NCBI GenBank assembly: GCA_955652795.1
Contig: CATPBQ010000186.1
Span: forward strand, 1 to 5,301
Direction of reading: 5' to 3'
DNA length: 5,301 nucleotides
Source: an uncultured Steroidobacteraceae bacterium
GTDB taxonomy: Bacteria; Pseudomonadota; Gammaproteobacteria; Steroidobacterales; Steroidobacteraceae
Shown here: piece after piece, positions 1 to 4,947 of the stretch
Numbering within the stretch: position 1 is the stretch's first letter
Layout of the letters: every line of letters starts with the position of its first letter
Notes under the pieces: model-generated
Told to the model about the DNA's origin: nothing
The model's database searches: none
The model's input: only the letters and a program-made list of their open reading frames with translations
Made by a program: the position numbers and the translations under genes

Positions 1-251
1 AGGTCTTCGAGGTAACAGTTGTTTTGCAGCGACCAGGTGGTCGGATGAAACACGTAATGGACGAATCCGACGAGGCTGCCATCGCGTTCGGCGACGAGGC
101 CGTGGGGCTGCACCCGCTCATCCACGAGTCGCGCAAAGGTCGCGTCTGTAACTTCGATCGAAACATGCTGGCGATAAAAGCGCAGGTAGCCCGTCCACAA
201 TGCATCCCATTGCACACGGTCACTCGATCTCACAGGTCTGATCTCGGGCAC
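1..251 (-). CDS. GNAT-family N-acetyltransferase, partial (3' end beyond window)
   Basis: The reverse strand encodes 83 complete codons of an open frame that runs off the left edge. It begins with GTG (VPEIRPVRSSDRVQWDALW...), preceded after 8 nt by a strong AAGGAGG Shine-Dalgarno, which decides the start; a nearby ATG is out of frame. The order of elements fits the first half of the GNAT fold: an opening beta strand with 'IRPVRSSD', the helix 'WDALWTGYLRFY', then strands 'GLVAERDGSLVGFVHY' (about residues 51-66) and 'NNCYLEDL' at the edge. The last is the beta4 strand that precedes the acetyl-CoA-binding R/Q-x-x-G-x-G/A loop, which lies outside the window. GNAT enzymes move an acetyl group from acetyl-CoA to an amine; the substrate cannot be told here. 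It lies 49 nt downstream of the methyltransferase on the same strand, so co-transcription is possible. The family call is firm, the role unknown. Confidence 0.83.
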   Translation of the reverse strand, partial: MPEIRPVRSSDRVQWDALWTGYLRFYRQHVSIEVTDATFARLVDERVQPHGLVAERDGSLVGFVHYVFHPTTWSLQNNCYLED

Positions 252-259
252 AGGACATG

Positions 260-266
260 CCTCCTT
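260..266 (-). promoter_or_regulatory. Ribosome binding site of the GNAT gene
   Basis: AAGGAGG on the minus strand, 8 nt before a GTG codon. It is a near-perfect complement of the 16S rRNA tail, and it supports GTG as the start because no in-frame ATG is suitably placed. Confidence 0.75.
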
Positions 267-300
267 ATCAATCACGCGTTCGCGCGAAGTGAAGGTGACT

Positions 301-1074
301 CTATGGGTCGGCAAGCGAGGCGGCACCAGGGTGCCTTCGGCACACGAGCAGGATCTCGTCGACATCGTCCGTTGCAATCATTCCGGGGGCGAGCCGCAGC
401 CCCTTCTGGAACCACAATCCGAGCTGCATGAATACCCGGTTGTACCACCACATCGCCAGTTCACGATGATGCAAGAGCCACCACATGCCGATGTCGACCA
501 GGCGCGAGGAGCGCGGCTGCATTCCGAATACGGCGCTGCCCTCCACCACCAGGTGGTGCTGCGCCAGCTTTGAGAGCAAGTCTGGCGGCTCGTAGCGCCG
601 CTTGTGGCCCACGAAGTCGTCGAACGGGGTCCAAAGCGAAGGGTGCAGCGGCACCGAGATCAGCACAGCCGCACCTGCCTTCGCAACCCGTGACAGCTCC
701 GACAGTGCACCGTCTCCGTCGTCAACGTGCTCGATGATATCGAGGGCGCAGACCAGATCGAATGCACCGTCGGCGAAGGGCAGGGACGTCACCTGGCTTA
801 GCACGACTTGCGCGCCGCGCGCGCGAAGCTTCGCGAGCGCCGGCGCGCTGATGTCCACGAATTGCGTGCCCTCGAGCGGCAGTCGTGGTCTGAGGCCGGG
901 CGCAACTTCGAGCCGTCGGCCGGAGGTGGGCAGCAGTGATTGCACGAGCGGCCAGGTATTGAACCGGTGAGGCTCGATGAGGCTGGCACCCGACCACAGC
1001 ATGTCGTAAAAGCGGCGATTCTTCTCGAGCAGGTCGCGCTCGCTGCGCGTCTGCGAAAGCCCGGGTTGCATCAT
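301..1074 (-). CDS. Class I SAM-dependent methyltransferase
   Basis: A 257-residue protein with the Rossmann-type methyltransferase core (Methyltransf_11-like). Motif I is 'LEVAPGLRP' (residues 55-63), the acidic strand-2 motif is 'FVDIS' (72-76, Asp74 expected to bind the SAM ribose), the motif before strand 4 is 'LPFADGAFDLV' (98-108), and 'ALDIIEHVDD' (110-119) is the strand-4 motif. Residues 139-161 follow a pattern VPxHxxxWTxFDDFxGHxRRY that recurs in methyltransferases near glycan and quinone genes, but this does not fix the substrate. The C-terminal part (about 196-225) is rich in Trp, Leu and Met ('WWLLHHRELAMWW') and may contact a membrane or hydrophobic substrate; that is inference. 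Motif I has Ala where many relatives have the first Gly (E-x-G-x-G). The start is ATG-ATG at 1074 with no convincing Shine-Dalgarno, so the N-terminus is less certain. It ends 49 nt before the GNAT gene on the same strand. The protein is predicted to be cytosolic, with no signal peptide. Confidence 0.85.
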   Translation of the reverse strand: MMQPGLSQTRSERDLLEKNRRFYDMLWSGASLIEPHRFNTWPLVQSLLPTSGRRLEVAPGLRPRLPLEGTQFVDISAPALAKLRARGAQVVLSQVTSLPFADGAFDLVCALDIIEHVDDGDGALSELSRVAKAGAAVLISVPLHPSLWTPFDDFVGHKRRYEPPDLLSKLAQHHLVVEGSAVFGMQPRSSRLVDIGMWWLLHHRELAMWWYNRVFMQLGLWFQKGLRLAPGMIATDDVDEILLVCRRHPGAASLADP

Positions 1075-1125
1075 TGCGCCACTGTAGTCGATTCGCGGTT
1101 CCGGGTCGCATCCAGCGCCTCGTGC

Positions 1126-1182
1126 GCCGCCTCTCGGGCGGCCGTGGCGGGCTGCCAGGCGAGCGGATGCGAGCCACGGCCG
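1126..1182 (-). terminator. GC-rich inverted repeats downstream of cbbR; possible terminator
   Basis: In the 128-nt gap between the methyltransferase and cbbR, CGGCCGTGGC (1139-1148) and GCCACGGCCG (1173-1182) form a perfect 10-bp inverted repeat with a 24-nt loop, starting 20 nt after the cbbR stop codon in cbbR's direction. A second stem, GCCGCC (1126-1131) with GGCGGC (1137-1142) and a 5-nt loop, overlaps the left arm of the first, so the two cannot form together. Neither is followed by a T-run on the minus strand, so a classical intrinsic terminator is not supported. The pair could slow polymerase, protect the cbbR mRNA 3' end or aid Rho-dependent termination. No gene, promoter or tRNA is evident in the rest of the gap. 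Confidence 0.4.
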
Positions 1183-1202
1183 TTCATTTGGCGCGAGGGC
1201 GC

Positions 1203-2174
1203 TTAGCGACTGCGTGTCGTACTTCGGTCCGCCGCGAACTGCAGCGGGTCGTTATAGTGCGCAAAATGTTTGGCGAGAAAAGCTTCGCCACGTTCAAGGA
1301 TGAAGTAGCGGAACGCTTCGGCCGCCGGGGAGAGCGTCTTGGCCAGGGTGTTGACTACGTGCCATCGACGCATGACCGGCAAGCCTTCCGTTTCCGGCGC
1401 AGCGATCAGTTGGTGATCGAGCTCCAGTCCCACGGTGTGCAGCGACAGCAGCGCGACGCCCATCCCGGCCATGACGGCCTGCTTGATGGCCTCGTTGCTC
1501 GACATCTGCATGACGACCCGCGGGGTCATCTGATACGCATCCATGAACTCGTCGAGCGCGGCGCGCGTGCCCGAGCCCGGCTCGCGCACGATGAATCCTT
1601 CCTCCAGCAGCGCTCTGGCCGGCACCTTCTCGGCGCGCGCAAAGGGATGCTCGACCGCGGTGACCAGCCCGTGAGGGTGCATCGCGAAGGGCTCGGCCCG
1701 CGAGGGCCAGTTCTTGGGCGGCCGGCCCATGATGGCCAGCTCGACCGCGCCCTCGCGCATCAGCGCGACCACTTCCTCGCGGTTGCTGGCGACCCGCAGG
1801 TGTATTTCGACACCGGGGTGTTCGTCCCGGAATCGCGCCAGCAGCCGCGGCAGAAAGTACTTGGCGGTACTGACCATGGCGACATCCAGCACCCCGGTCT
1901 TGAGTCCGCGAAAGCGGGCGACCATGTCCTCCGCGTCGCGCATTGAAGCGAGCACCCGCTGCGTATAGGCGAGCACGTACTCGCCGACCATCGTGAGGGA
2001 CACCTTGCGGCTCGAGCGGTCGAACAGCGGCAGCCCGACTTCCGTCTCCAGCTCCTTGATTTGCATCGAGACCGCAGGCGCCGAGAGCCGCAGCTCCTCT
2101 GCCGCGCGCGCAAAGCTCAGGTGCCGCGCCACCGACGAAAACACTCGCAATTGCCTGAGCGTAGCGTTCTTCAT
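1203..2174 (-). CDS. cbbR: LysR-type transcriptional regulator CbbR of the Calvin cycle operon
   Basis: A 323-residue LysR-family regulator. The N-terminal winged helix-turn-helix spans about residues 4-63: 'LRQLRVFSSVARHLSFARAA' leads into the recognition segment 'LSAPAVSMQIKELE' and then 'GLPLFDRSSRKVSLT'. The linker helix follows, and the effector-binding domain covers about 92-295, including 'GVLDVAMVSTAKYFLPRLL' and 'FIVREPGSGTRAALDEF'. These segments are characteristic of CbbR, and the position, divergent from cbbL, confirms the call. CbbR proteins activate cbb operons in response to metabolites such as RuBP, PEP or NADPH depending on species; which effector acts here cannot be read. 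The ATG at 2174 has no clear Shine-Dalgarno, but the protein starts as the family usually does. Its own start codon overlaps the first inverted repeat of the operator, so negative autoregulation is likely, as for many LysR genes. Confidence 0.95.
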   Translation of the reverse strand: MKNATLRQLRVFSSVARHLSFARAAEELRLSAPAVSMQIKELETEVGLPLFDRSSRKVSLTMVGEYVLAYTQRVLASMRDAEDMVARFRGLKTGVLDVAMVSTAKYFLPRLLARFRDEHPGVEIHLRVASNREEVVALMREGAVELAIMGRPPKNWPSRAEPFAMHPHGLVTAVEHPFARAEKVPARALLEEGFIVREPGSGTRAALDEFMDAYQMTPRVVMQMSSNEAIKQAVMAGMGVALLSLHTVGLELDHQLIAAPETEGLPVMRRWHVVNTLAKTLSPAAEAFRYFILERGEAFLAKHFAHYNDPLQFAADRSTTRSR

Positions 2175-2214
2175 TAAGTGATTCTTAACTTATAGCTAAC
2201 TTAAAGTGACTTTA
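2174..2214. promoter_or_regulatory. Predicted CbbR operator: array of LysR-type T-N11-A motifs
   Basis: An AT-rich block in a GC-rich region. TTAAG-N5-CTTAA (2174-2188) is a perfect inverted repeat containing T2175-N11-A2187. A second, imperfect palindrome is TTA-N9-TAA (2185-2199), with T2186-N11-A2198. T2197-N11-A2209 follows, and TAAAGT-G-ACTTTA (2202-2214) is a perfect 6-bp-arm palindrome that also has T-N11-A form. TAACTTA occurs twice as a direct repeat, at 2186 and 2197. CbbR is known to bind two adjacent sites between cbbR and cbbL, a recognition site and an activation site nearer the promoter. The layout here fits that, with the left sites on the cbbR side and the right ones towards the cbbL -35 region. 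Binding itself is inferred. Confidence 0.7.
2189..2194 (-). promoter_or_regulatory. Candidate -10 element for cbbR
   Basis: TATAAG on the minus strand, five of six matches to TATAAT, lies 14 nt before the cbbR ATG. No good -35 is found at 16-18 bp. If used, the leader would be only a few nucleotides long, which would agree with the absence of a Shine-Dalgarno. It sits inside the predicted operator, which would suit autorepression. Confidence 0.3.
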
Positions 2215-2224
2215 CCTGAATGAT
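2196..2224 (+). promoter_or_regulatory. Candidate sigma70-type promoter for cbbLSEX
   Basis: CTAACT (2196-2201) as a poor -35 and AATGAT (2219-2224) as a -10 with four of six matches, separated by 17 bp. Transcription would begin near 2231. A weak -35 overlapped by regulator sites is typical of promoters that depend on a LysR activator. The assignment rests on spacing and context only. Confidence 0.3.
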
Positions 2225-2255
2225 AGCCCCCCTTTACAGTGGCCTCAAGCAAATT

Positions 2256-2265
2256 GAAGGCGAGG
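2256..2265 (+). promoter_or_regulatory. Ribosome binding site of cbbL
   Basis: GAAGG (2256-2260) and GAGG (2262-2265) precede the ATG at 2272; GAGG is 6 nt away. This favours the ATG over the in-frame GTG at 2239, which has no purine-rich site upstream and would lie only about 8 nt from the proposed transcription start. Confidence 0.6.
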
Positions 2266-2271
2266 CGAGAG

Positions 2272-3753
2272 ATGGCAATCGCGACGGGTGTAGGCGGGGG
2301 CGCAACGGCAATCACGGACGCCAAGCGGCGCTACAAAGCCGGCGTTCTGAAGTACCGGCAGATGGGTTATTGGGAGCCGGACTACGTGCCGAAGGCTACG
2401 GACACCGTCTGCCTGTTCCGCATCACCCCGCAGGAGGGGGTCGATCCCATCGAAGCGGCCGCGGCGGTTGCGGGGGAGTCGAGCACGGCGACCTGGACGG
2501 TGGTGTGGACCGATCGGCTCACCGCCTGCGACAACTACCGCGCCAAGGCGTTCAAGGTCGAGGCGGTGCCGAACAGCCCGGGACAGTTCTTCGCCTGGGT
2601 CGCTTACGACATCATTCTTTTCGAAGAGGGCTCGATCGCCAACATGACGGCGAGCCTGATCGGCAACGTGTTCAGCTTCAAGCCACTCAAGGCCGCAAGG
2701 CTTGAAGACATCCAGATACCCGCCGCCTACGTCAAGACCTTCAAGGGGCCTCCGACAGGCCTGATCGTCGAGCGCGAGCGCCTCGACAAGTTCGGCCGCC
2801 CGCTGCTCGGCGCCACCACCAAACCCAAGCTCGGGCTCTCCGCCCGCAACTACGGCCGCGTGATCTACGAGGGATTGAAGGGCGGGCTCGATTTCATGAA
2901 GGACGACGAGAACATCAACTCGCAGCCCTTCATGCACTGGCGCGACCGTTTCCTGTACGTGATGGATGCGGTCAACAAGGCGAGCGCTGCCACCGGTGAG
3001 GTCAAAGGCTCCTATCTCAACGTCACGGCCGCGACCATGGAGGACATGTACGAGCGTGCTGAGTTCGCCAAGGAGCTCGGCTCGGTCGTGGTCATGGTTG
3101 ATCTCATCATCGGCTGGACCGCGATCCAGAGCATGTCCAACTGGGCGCGGCGCAACGACATGATCCTGCACATGCACCGGGCCGGTCACGGCACCTACAC
3201 CCGCCAGAAGAACCACGGTGTCAGTTTCCGGGTGATGGCCAAGTGGTTGCGACTCGCCGGGGTCGATCACCTGCATGCGGGGACCGCGGTCGGCAAGCTC
3301 GAGGGCGACCCGCTGACCGTGCAGGGCTACTACAACGTGTGCCGCGACAGCTACACCCGCCAGGATCTGCCGCGCGGCATCTTCTTCGACCAGGACTGGT
3401 GCGATATCCGCAAGGTGATGCCGGTCGCCTCCGGCGGCATCCACGCCGGGCAGATGCACCAGCTGCTCGATCTCTTCGGGGACGACGTGGTGTTGCAGTT
3501 CGGCGGTGGAACCATCGGTCACCCGGCCGGGATCCAGGCCGGTGCGGTCGCCAACCGCGTGGCACTGGAAGCGATGGTCAAGGCGCGCAACGAGGGCCAC
3601 GACATCCGCATCGAGGGACCCGAGCTCCTGAGGAACGCCGCGCGCTCCTGCGGCCCGCTGCAGCAGGCGCTCGATACCTGGGGGGACATCACCTTCAACT
3701 ACACCCCGACCGATGCTTCCGATTTCACCCCCACGGCCGCCGCCGCCCACTGA
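2272..3753 (+). CDS. cbbL: RuBisCO large subunit, form IC (red type)
   Basis: 493 residues from the ATG with a good Shine-Dalgarno. CbbL carboxylates ribulose 1,5-bisphosphate, giving two 3-phosphoglycerates, as the catalytic part of the L8S8 enzyme in the cytosol. Expected residues are all present (spinach numbers in brackets): Glu69 (60) in 'GESSTATW', Asn132 (123) in 'GNVFSFK', Lys184 and Lys186 (175, 177) in 'TTKPKLGLS', Lys210 to be carbamylated (201) with Mg ligands Asp212 and Glu213 (203, 204) in 'GGLDFMKDDEN', His302-Arg303 (294-295) in 'HMHRAGHGTY', His335 (327), loop-6 Lys342 (334) in 'AVGKLEGDP', Ser387 (379) in 'ASGGIHAGQ', and Gly411-Gly412 in 'QFGGGT'. 'RYKAGVLKYRQMGYWEPDY' near the N-terminus and the C-terminal 'FNYTPTDASDFTP' mark red-type form IC. 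The tail (about 476-493), ending in Ala-Ala-Ala-Ala-His, is the segment on which CbbX acts in this class. The length matches the family. First gene of a cbbLSEX operon under CbbR. Confidence 0.98.
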   Translation: MAIATGVGGGATAITDAKRRYKAGVLKYRQMGYWEPDYVPKATDTVCLFRITPQEGVDPIEAAAAVAGESSTATWTVVWTDRLTACDNYRAKAFKVEAVPNSPGQFFAWVAYDIILFEEGSIANMTASLIGNVFSFKPLKAARLEDIQIPAAYVKTFKGPPTGLIVERERLDKFGRPLLGATTKPKLGLSARNYGRVIYEGLKGGLDFMKDDENINSQPFMHWRDRFLYVMDAVNKASAATGEVKGSYLNVTAATMEDMYERAEFAKELGSVVVMVDLIIGWTAIQSMSNWARRNDMILHMHRAGHGTYTRQKNHGVSFRVMAKWLRLAGVDHLHAGTAVGKLEGDPLTVQGYYNVCRDSYTRQDLPRGIFFDQDWCDIRKVMPVASGGIHAGQMHQLLDLFGDDVVLQFGGGTIGHPAGIQAGAVANRVALEAMVKARNEGHDIRIEGPELLRNAARSCGPLQQALDTWGDITFNYTPTDASDFTPTAAAAH

Positions 3754-3778
3754 AACCGCTTCAAGGACCACACGCGCC

Positions 3779-4228
3779 ATGATGACCAACCCGGTACGAA
3801 GGATCACGCAGGGGCAGTTCAGCTTCCTGCCGGAACTGACGGACGCCGAGATTTCGCTGCAGGTGGACTACGGCCTGAGGCGCGGTTACGCCTGGAGCAT
3901 CGAGTACACCGACGATCCGCACCCGCGCAATACCTACTGGGAAATGTTCGGCATGCCGATGTTCGATCTCAAGGATGCCGCGGGGGTGCTGATGGAGCTG
4001 CAGAACTGCCGCAAGACTTTCCCGCAGCACTACATCCGCCTGATGGCTTTCGACTCCACGCGCGGCGTGGAGAGCATCGCCATGAGCTTCATCGTCAACC
4101 GGCCCGCCGTCGAGCCGGGCTTCGGACTCATACGCCAGGAGGCGGCCGGCCGCACGATGCGTTACACGGTGCACGGCTACGCCAGCGCGCGACCCGAAGG
4201 CGAGCGCGGCGGGAATGGCAAGTCATGA
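3779..4228 (+). CDS. cbbS: RuBisCO small subunit, form IC (red type)
   Basis: 149 residues. CbbS caps the L8 core of RuBisCO and supports full activity. 'RITQGQFSFLPELTD' (about 8-22) opens the domain; 'EYTDDPHPRNTYWEMFGMPM' (42-61) and 'FDLKDAAGVLMEL' (62-74) are family hallmarks. 'AFDSTRGVESIAMSFIVNRP' (90-109) leads to the C-terminal extension 'EPGFGLIRQEAAGRTMRYTV' (112-131). That extension is the beta-hairpin present only in red-type small subunits; it fills the central channel and makes assembly chaperones less necessary. ATG-ATG at 3779/3782 gives the usual N-terminus with about seven extra residues (MMTNPVR) before the conserved RITQG. AAGGA at 3763-3767 is 11 nt upstream, rather far. 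It follows cbbL by 25 nt. An upstream in-frame start inside cbbL is unlikely. The last residues (GERGGNGKS) are not conserved in relatives I recall. Confidence 0.96.
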   Translation: MMTNPVRRITQGQFSFLPELTDAEISLQVDYGLRRGYAWSIEYTDDPHPRNTYWEMFGMPMFDLKDAAGVLMELQNCRKTFPQHYIRLMAFDSTRGVESIAMSFIVNRPAVEPGFGLIRQEAAGRTMRYTVHGYASARPEGERGGNGKS

Positions 4229-4235
4229 GTGCTGC

Positions 4236-4239
4236 GAGG
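4236..4239 (+). promoter_or_regulatory. Ribosome binding site of cbbE
   Basis: GAGG, 8 nt before the ATG at 4248. It decides against the in-frame ATG at 4215, which would overlap cbbS and add eleven residues without counterpart in the family. Confidence 0.55.
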
Positions 4240-4247
4240 CGAATCCC

Positions 4248-4946
4248 ATGCACCTGATCGCCCCATCGATCCTGTCCGCGGACTTCGCCCGTCTGGGCGA
4301 GGAGGTCGTGCGCGTCATCGCCGCGGGTGCCGACTGGATTCACTTCGACGTCATGGACAATCACTTCGTCCCGAACCTGACGATCGGGCCGATGGTGGCG
4401 GCGGCGCTGAAGCCCTATTGCGCGCGTCCCCAAGGCGCACACGCGGCACTGGACGTGCATCTGATGGTGCAGCCGGTGGATGCGCTCATCGACGGCTTCG
4501 TCGCCGCCGGTGCCGACGTGATCAGCTTCCATCCCGAAGCCTCGCTGCACGTGGATCGGACGTTGCGCCTGATCAAGGCGGCGGGCTGCCGGGCGGGGCT
4601 GGCCTTCAATCCGGCCACTCCGCTTCAGGTGCTCGAGTACGTTCTCGACCAGGTCGATCTGGTCCTCATCATGAGCGTCAACCCCGGCTTTGGCGGCCAG
4701 AGCTTCATTGACTCGACGCTGAGGAAGGTGGAGCGCGCGCGCAAACTCATCGACGCGGCGGGCCGGGATATCAGGCTCGAAGTCGATGGCGGCATCAAGA
4801 TCCAGAACATCCAGCGCGTCGCGGCGGCCGGTGCCGACACCTTCGTCGCCGGCAGCGCGATATTCGGCTGCGCCGACTATAAGGCGGTGATCGATGCCAT
4901 GCGCTACGAGCTGCGCCGCCCGTCGCCAGCGAGCAAGGTGGCCTGA
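4248..4946 (+). CDS. cbbE: Ribulose-phosphate 3-epimerase (EC 5.1.3.1)
   Basis: 232 residues, close to the family's usual 220-235. The enzyme interconverts D-ribulose 5-phosphate and D-xylulose 5-phosphate; in the Calvin cycle it feeds ribulose 5-phosphate to phosphoribulokinase. The TIM-barrel signatures occur in order: 'IAPSILSADFARLGEE' (4-19), 'HFDVMDNHFVPNLTIGP' (32-48), 'DVHLMVQPVD' (69-78), 'FHPEAS' (94-99), 'GLAFNPATPL' (117-126), 'MSVNPGFGGQSFI' (142-154), 'EVDGGI' (178-183) and 'FVAGSAIF' (199-206). Metal ligands His32, Asp34, His71 and Asp180 are present; the two Asp also serve as acid and base. ATG at 4248 has GAGG 8 nt upstream and gives a normal N-terminus. It lies 19 nt after cbbS and 1 nt before cbbX, so translation is probably coupled. 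The symbol cbbE, rather than rpe, rests on its place in the cbb operon. Its position between cbbS and cbbX differs from the cbbLSX order I recall for many form IC operons. Confidence 0.95.
   Translation: MHLIAPSILSADFARLGEEVVRVIAAGADWIHFDVMDNHFVPNLTIGPMVAAALKPYCARPQGAHAALDVHLMVQPVDALIDGFVAAGADVISFHPEASLHVDRTLRLIKAAGCRAGLAFNPATPLQVLEYVLDQVDLVLIMSVNPGFGGQSFIDSTLRKVERARKLIDAAGRDIRLEVDGGIKIQNIQRVAAAGADTFVAGSAIFGCADYKAVIDAMRYELRRPSPASKVA
4935..4941 (+). promoter_or_regulatory. Ribosome binding site of cbbX, inside the end of cbbE
   Basis: AAGGTGG, 6 nt before the ATG at 4948 and within the last codons of cbbE. With only one nucleotide between the cbbE stop and this ATG, it supports both the cbbX start and translational coupling. 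Confidence 0.6.
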
Positions 4947-4947
4947 C

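Noticed and set aside
279..288. Palindrome TTCGCGCGAA between the methyltransferase and the GNAT gene
   Set aside because: A 10-bp palindrome with no loop and no second copy is unremarkable in GC-rich DNA, and no promoter or terminator features accompany it.
1074..1946. A 290-codon plus-strand frame opposite cbbR
   Set aside because: It has no recognisable motif and an Arg/His/Gly-rich composition; it mirrors the clear cbbR frame.
3713..3778. In-frame upstream extension of cbbS overlapping the end of cbbL
   Set aside because: It would add 22 Pro/Thr-rich residues absent from small subunits, and the AAGGA site and ATG-ATG lie after the cbbL stop.
2245..3807. A 520-codon open frame on the minus strand, opposite cbbL
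   Set aside because: It is a mirror of the GC-rich codon use of cbbL. Its protein is rich in Val, Gly, His, Asp and Arg with no recognisable domain, and cbbL on the other strand is beyond doubt.
4215..4247. Earlier ATG for cbbE within cbbS
   Set aside because: The added residues (MASHECCEANP) have no match in the epimerase family, and the GAGG site serves the ATG at 4248.
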